Assembly: GCA_017622845.1 (NCBI GenBank)
Contig: JAGAQJ010000043.1
Location: 1 to 45,941, forward strand
Length of the DNA stretch: 45,941 nt
Direction of reading: 5' to 3'
Source of the DNA: Lachnospiraceae bacterium
Lineage (GTDB): Bacteria; Bacillota; Clostridia; Lachnospirales; Lachnospiraceae
This document shows positions 1-7,548 of the stretch, one piece after another. Positions within the stretch are counted from its first letter, which is position 1. Every line of letters starts with the position of its first letter. A program made the translations under genes and the position numbers. Under the pieces are notes generated by a model, which was not told where the DNA came from, searched no databases, and saw nothing but the letters and a program-made list of their open reading frames with translations.

Positions 1-37
1 CTATGAGAGTGGTATAATCATCTTGGAACTTCAACAT
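1..37 (-). CDS. 5' end of an unidentified divergent gene (truncated by window edge)
   Basis: On the minus strand an ATG at 37-35 opens a frame reading MLKFQDDYTTLI up to the window edge. It is preceded by a strong ribosome site (AAGGAGG at 50-44, complement of cctcctt) at a normal distance. The frame is too short to identify. It is divergent from the maltodextrin operon, so its promoter must lie in the shared 38-447 spacer. A starch-utilisation gene or regulator would fit the context, but that is a guess from position only. Confidence 0.5.
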   Translation of the reverse strand, partial: MLKFQDDYTTLI

Positions 38-179
38 AATGTGCCTCCTTTCATAGTGTGTCGTGATTTACAACTATAGGATAGCATATTTTGTTGAAGT
101 TTTTCTATACCGACAATCAACTAGCACAACAGGTTAATTTAGAGGTTAACCTTCAAGTCGCTGCCATGAGTGAATGTAA

Positions 180-238
180 CCGCAAAAGCATATATTTTAG
201 CGGTTTTATTTATGACAGATATTGGTATCGTTTCCAAT
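180..238. promoter_or_regulatory. Candidate LacI-family operator and adjacent hairpin
   Basis: At 221-238 lies an imperfect palindrome with a central CG, ATTGGTATC/GTTTCCAAT, in which seven of nine positions per half are symmetric. This is the usual shape of LacI/GalR-family operators, which commonly control maltose and maltodextrin genes in Firmicutes. Just upstream, CCGCAAAA (180-187) can pair with TTTT-A-GCGG (195-203). A further perfect palindrome AGGTTAACCT sits at 143-152, with a half copy AGGTTAA at 131-137. The binding protein is not in the window, so the assignment is inference from shape and position. Confidence 0.35.
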
Positions 239-324
239 GGTTGAAATTGCACGAAATAGGATTGGAATAAGTATTTTATTTATGTGCAATTTGTTGGAAA
301 ATTAAATAGAAAAGTGCATTTGAT

Positions 325-353
325 TTGACAACATTATTAAAAAGATTTATTAA
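325..353 (+). promoter_or_regulatory. Sigma-A promoter of the maltodextrin operon
   Basis: A perfect -35 TTGACA at 325-330 is followed after 17 bases by TATTAA at 348-353. This gives a 5' leader of roughly 90 nt before the binding-protein start at 448. The operator-like palindrome at 221-238 lies about 90 bases upstream of the -35. Confidence 0.65.
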
Positions 354-447
354 TAATGGAACAGTTTATTATTATTCTATTTTACAGATAGGATTTTAAT
401 AATATAGAAATTTAAAAAATTTTACATTATCAAGGAGAGGTAGAAAG

Positions 448-1785
448 ATGAAAAAGCGTGTATTAGCATTAGTAATGTCAACAGCAATGATCGCATCAGT
501 GTTGACAGCATGTGGTTCAAGCTCTGACGCTCCGGCAGCAGACACCAACACCAACACAGACACCAACACTACAACAGAGACAAAAACTGAGACAACAGGA
601 ACAGAAGCAGCAGGCACAGAGGCAGCAGCAGAAAATGTTGACTATGGTACTGGTGAGATTACCATTTGGGTTGCTGAGAATGTTCAGACATTTACACAGG
701 ATCAGATTAAAGCATTCCAGGAGGCAAATCCCCAGTATGCAGGTTATACTGTAACTGTTGAGCCTGTAGGTGAAGGTGATGCAGCAAGCAATATGATCAC
801 AGACGTTGAGGGCGGAGCTGATATTTACGGATTTGCACAGGATCAGTTAGCTCGTCTTGTTTCATCAGGAGCTATCATGCCGATTACAGGTGATTATGCT
901 ACATTTGTTAATGAGGAGAATGATGCAGGTGCAGCAGCAGCAGCTACCGTAGGCGGCACAGTATATGCATTCCCGATTACATCAGACAACGGATATTTCA
1001 TGTATTATGATAAGAGCGTTGTTACAGATCCTACATCTTTAGACGCTATTGTTGCTGACTGCGAGGCAGCAGGCAAGGGCTTCTATATGGAGATTAACTC
1101 AGGATGGTATCAGCCTGCATTTTTCTTTGGCGCAGGATGTACTTTGACATATGATGCTGATGATGCAGGAAACTTTACTGCATGCAACATAGACTATGCA
1201 TCTGATAATGGTCTTGCTGCTTTGAAGGCTATCATCAACCTTAAGAAGTCTTCTGCATTTGTAAATGGTTCTGCAGCAAGCAACGCAACAAACTGTGCAG
1301 TAATCATTGATGGTACATGGGATGCAGAGACAATCAAGTCTATGTTTGGCGACAATTATGCATGTGCAAAGCTCCCTAAGTTCACAGTAGACGGAACAGA
1401 TTATCAGCTTGGCGGCTTTGGCGGATTTAAGCTTTTAGGTGTTAAGCCTCAGACAGATTCTAACAAGATGCAGGTTTGCCTTGCAATGGCTCAGTACCTT
1501 TCAAGCGAGGAAGTACAGCTTGCACGTTATCAGGCTGTTTCATGGGGACCTTCTAATAAGCAAGCTCAGCAGAGCAGCGACGTTCAGGCTGATGAGGCTC
1601 TTTCAGCACTTGCAGAGCAGTTAGCAGAAACAATTCCTCAGGGTCAGTATCCGAATGATTACTGGACACTTGCTACATCACTTGGTGATTCTATTATCGC
1701 TGGTGAGTATGACAATGCATCTGATGAAGAGTTGATGGCAGTACTGAATGATTTCCAGACAACATGCCAGTCATATGCACAATAA
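448..1785 (+). CDS. malE: Maltodextrin-type ABC transporter, extracellular solute-binding lipoprotein
   Basis: This 445-residue protein begins with a lipoprotein signal: a basic start, a hydrophobic core and the lipobox LTAC with lipidated Cys22. A Thr/Glu/Asn-rich linker of about 40 residues follows, typical of a tether to the outer membrane face. The remainder is a family 1 extracellular solute-binding fold, with a segment resembling maltose-binding proteins (AFPITSDNGYFMYYDKS). It should capture malto-oligosaccharides outside the cell and deliver them to the MalF/MalG permeases that follow. The start is set by AAGGAGAGG at 432-440. It heads an operon with the two permeases and is separated from them by a 209-base spacer with three hairpins. 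The exact sugar cannot be read from sequence. The maltodextrin assignment rests on the permeases and the GH13 lipoprotein downstream. Confidence 0.88.
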   Translation: MKKRVLALVMSTAMIASVLTACGSSSDAPAADTNTNTDTNTTTETKTETTGTEAAGTEAAAENVDYGTGEITIWVAENVQTFTQDQIKAFQEANPQYAGYTVTVEPVGEGDAASNMITDVEGGADIYGFAQDQLARLVSSGAIMPITGDYATFVNEENDAGAAAAATVGGTVYAFPITSDNGYFMYYDKSVVTDPTSLDAIVADCEAAGKGFYMEINSGWYQPAFFFGAGCTLTYDADDAGNFTACNIDYASDNGLAALKAIINLKKSSAFVNGSAASNATNCAVIIDGTWDAETIKSMFGDNYACAKLPKFTVDGTDYQLGGFGGFKLLGVKPQTDSNKMQVCLAMAQYLSSEEVQLARYQAVSWGPSNKQAQQSSDVQADEALSALAEQLAETIPQGQYPNDYWTLATSLGDSIIAGEYDNASDEELMAVLNDFQTTCQSYAQ

Positions 1786-1837
1786 TTGATTGTTTATGAT
1801 GAATTAGAGAATGAATTAAGAACTGATAGAAACTTAT

Positions 1838-1936
1838 AACTGGGGGGAATCTCTCCCCCCAGTTTCATTCCCATCGGAATGCCGATGCACTTATATCCGG
1901 ATAAATATTGTGCAGCATGCAGATTTATACGGATAT
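1838..1936 (+). promoter_or_regulatory. Three consecutive hairpins between malE and malF
   Basis: Hairpin 1 has perfect 11-bp arms, AACTGGGGGGA (1838-1848) and TCCCCCCAGTT (1854-1864). Hairpin 2 is CATCGG (1872-1877) with CCGATG (1882-1887). Hairpin 3 pairs ATATCCGGATAAAT (1893-1906) with ATTTATACGGATAT (1923-1936) with one mismatch. None is followed by a long T run. They therefore look more like 3'-end stabilisers or partial attenuators, which would let the binding protein be made in excess over the permeases. That role is known for malE-malF spacers elsewhere but is inferred here. Confidence 0.6.
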
Positions 1937-1994
1937 CAGTGTGTCAGCTTATGGGAATATTACATTAATAGTATAGTCTGGAGGGGTACGTCGA

Positions 1995-3392
1995 ATGAGT
2001 AAAGCAAATCAGCCTTCTGGCAATAAAATAGCTGGCTTTTTTAAGGGGATTGGCGCAGATTTGGCAGACATTGGTACTACGTTTGTACAGGGTAACTGGA
2101 TGACAAAAGTATCATTTCTGATAATGGGTTTTGGTCCTTTGCTTCGTAAGCAGTTTCTTAGGGGAATTGCATTTTTATTAACTGAAATCGCTTTTATTTA
2201 TTATATGGCATCCTTTGGAGTAGGTTACTTAAAGGATATCACTACACTTGGTACACAGGGAAGAGGTTTTAATCCGGACGGAACAGTTTCCTATGGTGAC
2301 AACAGCTTTTTGATTTTATTGTATAGTATTCTGAGTATTATCATTATTTTTGCATTCATATTTGTATGGCGGATTAATGTACGTCAGAATAAGACAGCAG
2401 AGAAGCTTCTTGCAGAGGGAAAGAAACTTCCAACAGTAAAGCAGGATTTACTTTCGCTGTTAGATGAACATTTCGATAAGACATTATTGGCACTGCCGTG
2501 TTTGGGCGTATTTCTGTTTATTGTGTTACCAATCATTTTCATGATCTGCGTAGCATTTACGAACTATGATGCGCAGCATCAGGCACCGGCACAGCTTTTC
2601 ACATGGGTTGGCCTGGAGAACTTTAAAAGTTTGTTCTCTATGGGTTCATCAGGCTTTGGAAGTACGTTTCTGACAGTACTGGCGTGGACTGTTGTATGGG
2701 CATTTTTTGCTACATTCCTGAATTATTTTCTGGGAATGGCAGTTGCAATCTTGATTAATAAAAAGGGCATTAAGTTCAAAAAGTTATGGAGAACGATTCT
2801 GGTTATGACAATTGCGGTGCCGCAGTTTGTATCATTGCTCTATATTGGCAAGATGTTTGCAGCAGACGGTCTTGTAAACGGATATCTGCTGAAATGGGGA
2901 TTGATTGACAATGCGATTCCGTTCTGGACAGATCCAACGATTGCTAAGGTATTAATTATTATCTTGAACTGCTGGGTTGGTATTCCTTATATCATGTTAA
3001 TCTGTACTGGTCTTTTGATGAATATTCCGGCAGATTTGTATGAAAGCGCCCGTATCGATGGTGCAAATGCGTTCCAGATGTTCCGCAAGATTACACTTCC
3101 CTATATGCTGTTTGTTACAGGTCCTTTCCTGCTGACACAGTTTACAGGCAATTTGAACAACTTTAATATCATATACCTGCTCAGCGGCGGCGGTCCGCAG
3201 TCTATGAGTCTGACTGGCGGTGCAGGACATACAGACTTGCTGGTAACATGGCTGTATAAGCTGACATTGAATGATACAAACTACAAGATGGCAGCAGTTC
3301 TTGGTATTATGGTATTCGTGGTAACTGCAGTGATATCGCTGGTGGTATATAATATTTTACCGTCAGTTAAAGATGAGGAGGGATTCCAATAA
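1995..3392 (+). CDS. malF: Maltodextrin ABC transporter permease, MalF type
   Basis: A 465-residue integral membrane protein of the binding-protein-dependent transport inner membrane family. The N-terminal half carries hydrophobic segments and a soluble stretch, as in long MalF proteins. The C-terminal half contains the EAA loop (ESARIDGANAFQMFRKITLP, around residues 350-369) that docks to the ABC ATPase. It pairs with MalG to form the translocation channel for sugar delivered by the upstream lipoprotein. GGAGGGG just before the ATG supports the start. Its stop overlaps the malG start by one base (TAATG), indicating translational coupling. No MalK/MsmK ATPase gene occurs in the window. Lachnospiraceae often use a shared ATPase encoded elsewhere, so this absence is not odd. 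Confidence 0.88.
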   Translation: MSKANQPSGNKIAGFFKGIGADLADIGTTFVQGNWMTKVSFLIMGFGPLLRKQFLRGIAFLLTEIAFIYYMASFGVGYLKDITTLGTQGRGFNPDGTVSYGDNSFLILLYSILSIIIIFAFIFVWRINVRQNKTAEKLLAEGKKLPTVKQDLLSLLDEHFDKTLLALPCLGVFLFIVLPIIFMICVAFTNYDAQHQAPAQLFTWVGLENFKSLFSMGSSGFGSTFLTVLAWTVVWAFFATFLNYFLGMAVAILINKKGIKFKKLWRTILVMTIAVPQFVSLLYIGKMFAADGLVNGYLLKWGLIDNAIPFWTDPTIAKVLIIILNCWVGIPYIMLICTGLLMNIPADLYESARIDGANAFQMFRKITLPYMLFVTGPFLLTQFTGNLNNFNIIYLLSGGGPQSMSLTGGAGHTDLLVTWLYKLTLNDTNYKMAAVLGIMVFVVTAVISLVVYNILPSVKDEEGFQ

Positions 3393-4243
3393 TGTCAAAG
3401 CGCAATAAGATAAGTAATACAATTACCTATGTGATATTGATTTTAATCAGCATTGTTTGGTTGTTCCCATTTGTATGCTTGGTTTTACAGAGTTTCCGTT
3501 CTTACATTTTAGAGCCGGGCGGACAGGTAAATTATCTGCTGCCGAAGACATTCTCACTGGATTCCTATAAGTTCCTGTTTAGTGAGGATTGTCAGTTCTT
3601 CAGATGGTATGGAAATACTTTTATTATCGCTACATTTGTGGCAATTTTGCAGACAATCTTTGTATTGATGGTAAGCTATGCGCTTTCCAGAATGCGTTTT
3701 AAAGGAAGAGAGCTTTTGATGCGTTTCTGGCTGATTTTGGGTATGTTCCCAGGCTTCCTTACCATGATTTGCTTATACTTCCTGTTAAAGCAGTTTGGCT
3801 TGACCCAGCAAGGAGCTATCCCGGGTTTGATACTGATTGGATTTGCAAGTTCAGGTATGGGATATTATGTATGTAAGGGATATTTTGATACAATTCCGAA
3901 ATCCCTTGACGAGGCAGCCCGTATTGATGGTGCGAATCGGTTTCAGGTATTTACAATTATGCTGATACCTTTGTCAAAGCCGATCATTATCTATACAGCA
4001 TTGGTAGCTTTCATGGCTCCATGGTGTGACTACATTTTTGCATCTTATATTGCCTTTGGTTATTCAGACAGCTATAACGTAGCAGTCGCAATGTACCGCT
4101 GGGTTATGACAAATGATTACCAGGGATATTTTACAAGATTCTGTGCAGGCGGCATTTTGGTAGCAGTGCCAATTACAATTCTTTTCATGTGCTTGCAGAA
4201 GTATTATGTAGAAGGTGTAACTGGTGGCGCAGTAAAGGGTTAA
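3392..4243 (+). CDS. malG: Maltodextrin ABC transporter permease, MalG type
   Basis: A 283-residue permease of the same family with about six membrane helices, the usual MalG size. The EAA motif reads EAARIDGANRFQVFTIMLIP and matches the one in MalF. It begins within the stop codon of malF, so equal amounts of the two permeases are expected. A rho-independent terminator follows at 4263-4300, separating it from the amylase gene 100 bases on. Confidence 0.88.
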   Translation: MSKRNKISNTITYVILILISIVWLFPFVCLVLQSFRSYILEPGGQVNYLLPKTFSLDSYKFLFSEDCQFFRWYGNTFIIATFVAILQTIFVLMVSYALSRMRFKGRELLMRFWLILGMFPGFLTMICLYFLLKQFGLTQQGAIPGLILIGFASSGMGYYVCKGYFDTIPKSLDEAARIDGANRFQVFTIMLIPLSKPIIIYTALVAFMAPWCDYIFASYIAFGYSDSYNVAVAMYRWVMTNDYQGYFTRFCAGGILVAVPITILFMCLQKYYVEGVTGGAVKG

Positions 4244-4262
4244 TAACGTATCTGACATATCG

Positions 4263-4300
4263 AATCGGCAGCTATTTGTGTAGCTGTCGATTTTGTTTAT
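4263..4300 (+). terminator. Rho-independent terminator after malG
   Basis: AATCGGCAGCTA (4263-4274) pairs with TAGCTGTCGATT (4281-4292) across a six-base loop, with one G-U pair, and runs into TTTTGTTT. It closes the malEFG unit. Some read-through into the amylase gene is plausible because no strong promoter is seen in the 45 bases that follow. Confidence 0.75.
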
Positions 4301-4344
4301 ATTAGCAGCATAATTTTTAAATATAAGGAAAAGGGGAGAGTAAA

Positions 4345-6084
4345 ATGAAACAATCTCAAGTTAAGGCAGTATGTGCAGCAACAGCGTTACTGTTGGGAGT
4401 CACAGCATGCGGAAATGGAAAAATGACAGAGGTGTCAGAAAATGATGCAAAAACGCTGCAGAGTGCAAGTTCGGAGCCGGAGTCCGGAATTTTGGAGGGT
4501 GAGAGCGCGTCTGAAATAAAGATTATTGAGACGCAGACCGTAGTTAGTGATAATGAAAAAGAAAATAAGGTGCAGTATGAGTATGAGCAGGAATTGAATA
4601 TAATTGATGACAATTATAGGAATTATTATGAGATTTTTGTCTATTCTTTCTATGATTCTGACGGAGATGGCATTGGAGACTTAAATGGCGTTACCCAGAA
4701 GCTTGATTACATACAGGATATGGGCTTTAATGGGATATGGCTTATGCCGATAATGCAGTCCATGACATACCATAAGTACGATGTTACGGACTATTATTCA
4801 ATCGATACAGAATACGGAACGATAGAAGACTTTCAGAAATTGGTAGACGAATGCCATAAGAGAGATATCAGAGTCATAATAGATTTTGTTATCAACCACT
4901 CATCTTCAAAGCATGAATGGTTTCAAGAGGCATGTGCTTATTTGAGAGAACTGCCTGATGGAGAAGAACCTGATGCAGGTGAATGCCCATACATTGATTT
5001 TTATCATTTTTCAAATGAGAAGGTAAATGGCAATTATTATCCTGTGAATGGAAGTAATTGGTATTATGAAGGGGTATTTTGGTCTGAAATGCCGGATTTA
5101 AATCTGGCAAGCGATGCACTTAGGGAAGAGCTTCAAAACGTGTCAAAATTTTGGATTGATTTGGGGATAGATGGCTTTCGAATGGACGCTGCCATGCATT
5201 TTGAGGAAAATGATACAGCATTTAACACGGAAGTATTGAACTGGCTTTACAGCTATTGTACAGATATGAATCCCGATTTTTACATGGTATCGGAGGTCTG
5301 GGCAAATAAGGCGACAATTGCAGATTATTATGAGAGTAAGACTCCAAGTATGTTTAATTTTGATGCAGCAGATACAGAAGGAAAATTAATTAAGGCGGCA
5401 AGAGGAAATTATAAGGCTGCCAATTTTGTTGAAAGCATGGTGGGCTATCAGACAGATTATGCCGAAAAAAACGAGGACTATATCGATGCCCCGTTTATTG
5501 CAAACCACGATATGGGACGTGTGGCAAATGCATTGATGAAAGATGAAAATGATATAAAAATGGCATGTGGTCTGCTGATGACAATGAATGGCAGCCCGTT
5601 TGTATATTACGGAGAAGAGATTGGTATGTCAAGCTCCGGTAAAAAGGACGAGAATAAGAGGCTTGCCATGATATGGTCCAAGACAGACACAACGGGCATG
5701 ACGAATGGTCCCAAGGAGGCAGATAACGATATCGAGTCTGCGTTTGCTGGGGTTGATGAGCAGTTGGAAGACCCATATTCCTTATTGAACTATTATAAAA
5801 GAGCTATTCGGCTGAGAAACGAGAATCCGGAGCTTGCAAGAGGGCAGATTGAAATTGTGGAAGCTTTGACAGAAGAGAATCAGGCAGCGATTATTAAAAG
5901 CTATGGAGACAGCAGAATTGGTGTGGTATATAATACTTCTGATGAAACATTAGCAGTGAATTTGACAGATACAGAGCTTTCCGGTATGACAATCCGCGGT
6001 TATCTTACCTTGAATGGCGAAGGGATTGTTCTGGAAAATGGTACGCTTACAATGCCGGCACAGTCTATCTGTTTATTAAAATAA
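4345..6084 (+). CDS. Cell-surface alpha-amylase family GH13 lipoprotein
   Basis: A 579-residue glycoside hydrolase family 13 enzyme anchored by a lipoprotein signal (lipobox VTAC, Cys22), followed by a Ser/Glu-rich linker to about residue 90. The catalytic barrel shows all four GH13 regions: region I DFVINHSSS (about 180-188), region II GFRMDAAM with nucleophile Asp281, region III YMVSEVW with acid/base Glu317, and region IV IANHDMGR with Asp389. The opening FYDSDGDGIGDLNGV is typical of the calcium-site segment of SusG-like and Halothermothrix AmyA-like lipoprotein amylases (subfamily GH13_36), though the subfamily needs a database check. It should cut starch or maltodextrins at the cell surface for uptake by the upstream transporter. 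RBS AAGGGGAG precedes the start. Confidence 0.9.
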   Translation: MKQSQVKAVCAATALLLGVTACGNGKMTEVSENDAKTLQSASSEPESGILEGESASEIKIIETQTVVSDNEKENKVQYEYEQELNIIDDNYRNYYEIFVYSFYDSDGDGIGDLNGVTQKLDYIQDMGFNGIWLMPIMQSMTYHKYDVTDYYSIDTEYGTIEDFQKLVDECHKRDIRVIIDFVINHSSSKHEWFQEACAYLRELPDGEEPDAGECPYIDFYHFSNEKVNGNYYPVNGSNWYYEGVFWSEMPDLNLASDALREELQNVSKFWIDLGIDGFRMDAAMHFEENDTAFNTEVLNWLYSYCTDMNPDFYMVSEVWANKATIADYYESKTPSMFNFDAADTEGKLIKAARGNYKAANFVESMVGYQTDYAEKNEDYIDAPFIANHDMGRVANALMKDENDIKMACGLLMTMNGSPFVYYGEEIGMSSSGKKDENKRLAMIWSKTDTTGMTNGPKEADNDIESAFAGVDEQLEDPYSLLNYYKRAIRLRNENPELARGQIEIVEALTEENQAAIIKSYGDSRIGVVYNTSDETLAVNLTDTELSGMTIRGYLTLNGEGIVLENGTLTMPAQSICLLK

Positions 6085-6130
6085 AGTAGCATCAGTGTAC
6101 AGGAGCACAAATCGACTGTTTCTGAGGCTG

Positions 6131-6299
6131 TATATTGACGCTGACATTCAGCCATGCAGAAATGATTCTACAGAATGACCCTGTGAGTCTGCCCGCTAAG
6201 AGCAGCTGATACAATCATTTCTTTAGGGCAGATGGCAGTGCTAAAGAGCAAGCATTTTGGCGCATACTTCTTTCTGCTTTGATATATGGGCGGGCTGAA
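6131..6299. repeat. Intergenic structured repeat, copy A
   Basis: TTCAGCC (6147-6153) and its exact complement GGCTGAA (6293-6299) bound the element. The central helix is AGAAATGATT (6158-6167) with AATCATTTCT (6213-6222), a perfect 10 bp. After the helix comes TTTAGGGCAGATGGC, corresponding to TATAGGGCGGACGCCC in copies B and D. Just upstream a separate long hairpin (AGCATCAGTGTACAG around 6087-6101 with CTGTATATTGACGCT at 6128-6142, 14 of 15 pairs counting wobbles) resembles the one ahead of copy C. It lies between the GH13 gene and the phosphatase. Confidence 0.75.
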
Positions 6300-6335
6300 C
6301 GGTTACAAAATAAAAGGGGCGTTACCGCATTCCAC

Positions 6336-6364
6336 TTGTATTTTTGCACTAATTATATTATAGT
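6336..6364 (+). promoter_or_regulatory. Sigma-A promoter of the phosphatase gene
   Basis: TTGTAT at 6336-6341, a 17-base spacer and TATAGT at 6359-6364 make a good sigma-A promoter. The transcript would start near 6371 and include the degenerate repeat copy A2 as its leader before the start at 6528. Confidence 0.5.
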
Positions 6365-6389
6365 TAATATGGAAGCCGCAATTTGGTTA

Positions 6390-6504
6390 TGCAGAAATTT
6401 CAGTGATTATTTCCGTGCTGCCATTTTTATGGGGCAGATGCCCCGTGACATTAGTATGGCATTGCAGAGCGGCAGTAAAGGTAATGCTATCAAAGACTGA
6501 ACGG
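6390..6504. repeat. Degenerate intergenic repeat, copy A2
   Basis: The stretch keeps the order of elements seen in the other copies. TATGCAGAAAT (6389-6399) with a short GAAAT/ATTTC helix replaces the long arms. TATGGGGCAGATGCCCCGTGA (hairpin GGGGC 6431-6435, GCCCC 6440-6444) corresponds to TATAGGGCGGACGCCCG. The end reads GACTGAACGG (6495-6504). The outer left end is eroded. It lies wholly inside the predicted leader of the phosphatase gene. Confidence 0.5.
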
Positions 6505-6527
6505 ATAGAAAATATTTGGAGGAAGAA

Positions 6528-7139
6528 ATGAAGCTCTATATGATACGCCATGGTGAGACAGATTGGAATGTTGCAAAGCGTTTTCAGGGAAGATCAGATA
6601 TTCCATTGAATGAAGAAGGACGAAGACTTGCGCGTGTTACATCGGAAGCACTTAGGGAGACACATTTTACCCGAATATATACAAGTCCGTTAAAAAGAGC
6701 ATATGAAACAGCGATGATAATAAAGAGGGATAGAAATATTCCTGTGATAAATGAGCCAAGAATTATAGAAATCAGTTTTGGAGAATATGAAGGGCTTTGC
6801 TGCAGCAAAGAAAATTATAATATTCCTGATCCGGAATTTATGAATTTTTTTGACAAACCAGAAGCATATAAGCCGCCGAAGGGAGCCGAATCAATTGAAC
6901 AATTAAAAATGCGTACCGCTGATTTTTTGCAGGAAATTGTGCATAATAAAACTATGGAAAATGACACAATATTAGTGTCAACACATGGAGCAGCGCTCAG
7001 AGGAATTTTATCCGGTATAAATAACGTCAGGATAGAGGATTTCTGGAAGGGCGGCGTGCACAAAAATTGTGCAGTCACCATCGTAGAGGTGAAGAATGGA
7101 CAGGCATTCATTATTGAAGAAGGAAAAACATATTATTAA
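6528..7139 (+). CDS. Histidine phosphatase superfamily protein (phosphoglycerate mutase-like)
   Basis: A 203-residue protein with the family signature at its N terminus (LYMIRHGETDWN, catalytic His8) and the second catalytic histidine in STHGAALRG. The Arg/Glu residues typical of the fold are in place (RSDIPLNEEGRRLA; SPLKRAYETA). The enzyme should remove phosphate through a phosphohistidine intermediate. Members act on phosphosugars, alpha-ribazole phosphate and other small molecules, so the substrate is not assignable. I chose the ATG at 6528 because GGAGGAAG lies just before it. An upstream in-frame TTG at 6516 would overlap that ribosome site. It probably shares a transcript with the next gene. 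Confidence 0.85.
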   Translation: MKLYMIRHGETDWNVAKRFQGRSDIPLNEEGRRLARVTSEALRETHFTRIYTSPLKRAYETAMIIKRDRNIPVINEPRIIEISFGEYEGLCCSKENYNIPDPEFMNFFDKPEAYKPPKGAESIEQLKMRTADFLQEIVHNKTMENDTILVSTHGAALRGILSGINNVRIEDFWKGGVHKNCAVTIVEVKNGQAFIIEEGKTYY

Positions 7140-7172
7140 TAGAAAAATGTAACGAAAGAAGGCATCGTAATT

Positions 7173-7472
7173 TTGGAAAATGAATATAGCAAAGTCAAAG
7201 TAAATAATGAAATGGATTTCTGTTCTGTTACAGAGCCGGAGGTAAAGGCGGTTCTTGAGAAAGCATTTATGAAAGCAAGGGTTTCGTACTTTCTCAGATG
7301 GGAAAAGCCTGGTTTTTTTTCAAGAATTTTGGGCGGTGGAAAGACGAGGATTGTATTTTGCATTAATTCTGCCCAGCTTGATACAGCAGATGAGGTTCTT
7401 AAGGAGCTTGGAGAGATAGAAGGGGATATTAAAATGCTGAGAACCAAATCCAATAATAGGATTGGTTTTTAA
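7173..7472 (+). CDS. Small protein of unknown function
   Basis: A 99-residue frame starting at TTG 7173, preceded by AGAAGG about ten bases upstream. The protein is soluble, mixed alpha/beta, with a Gly-rich turn (RILGGGKTRIVFCIN) and no membrane segment. I do not recognise a family. It lies 33 bases after the phosphatase in the same direction and ends just before a strong terminator hairpin, so the two likely form a short operon. The TTG start is uncertain; the next in-frame ATG is at 7212. Confidence 0.6.
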   Translation: MENEYSKVKVNNEMDFCSVTEPEVKAVLEKAFMKARVSYFLRWEKPGFFSRILGGGKTRIVFCINSAQLDTADEVLKELGEIEGDIKMLRTKSNNRIGF

Positions 7473-7484
7473 GGATGTCTTTTA

Positions 7485-7528
7485 GTAAAAACAGGGGCAT
7501 AAGAAATATGCAGGATTTCTTATGCCCT
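7485..7528. terminator. Bidirectional terminator between convergent genes
   Basis: GGGCATAAGAAAT (7495-7507) and ATTTCTTATGCCC (7515-7527) are perfect 13-bp arms around a seven-base loop. The minus-strand transcript runs into five Ts (AAAAA at about 7487-7491 on the plus strand) and the plus-strand one into TCTTCTT. It sits between the small plus-strand gene and the minus-strand SH3 protein. Confidence 0.85.
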
Positions 7529-7548
7529 CTTCTTATGGTCTGAGTTGG

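Noticed and set aside
4728-4753. Second sigma-D-like match (TAAT-N14-GCCGATAA)
   Set aside because: Within the GH13 coding sequence, with a poor -35 and wrong spacing.
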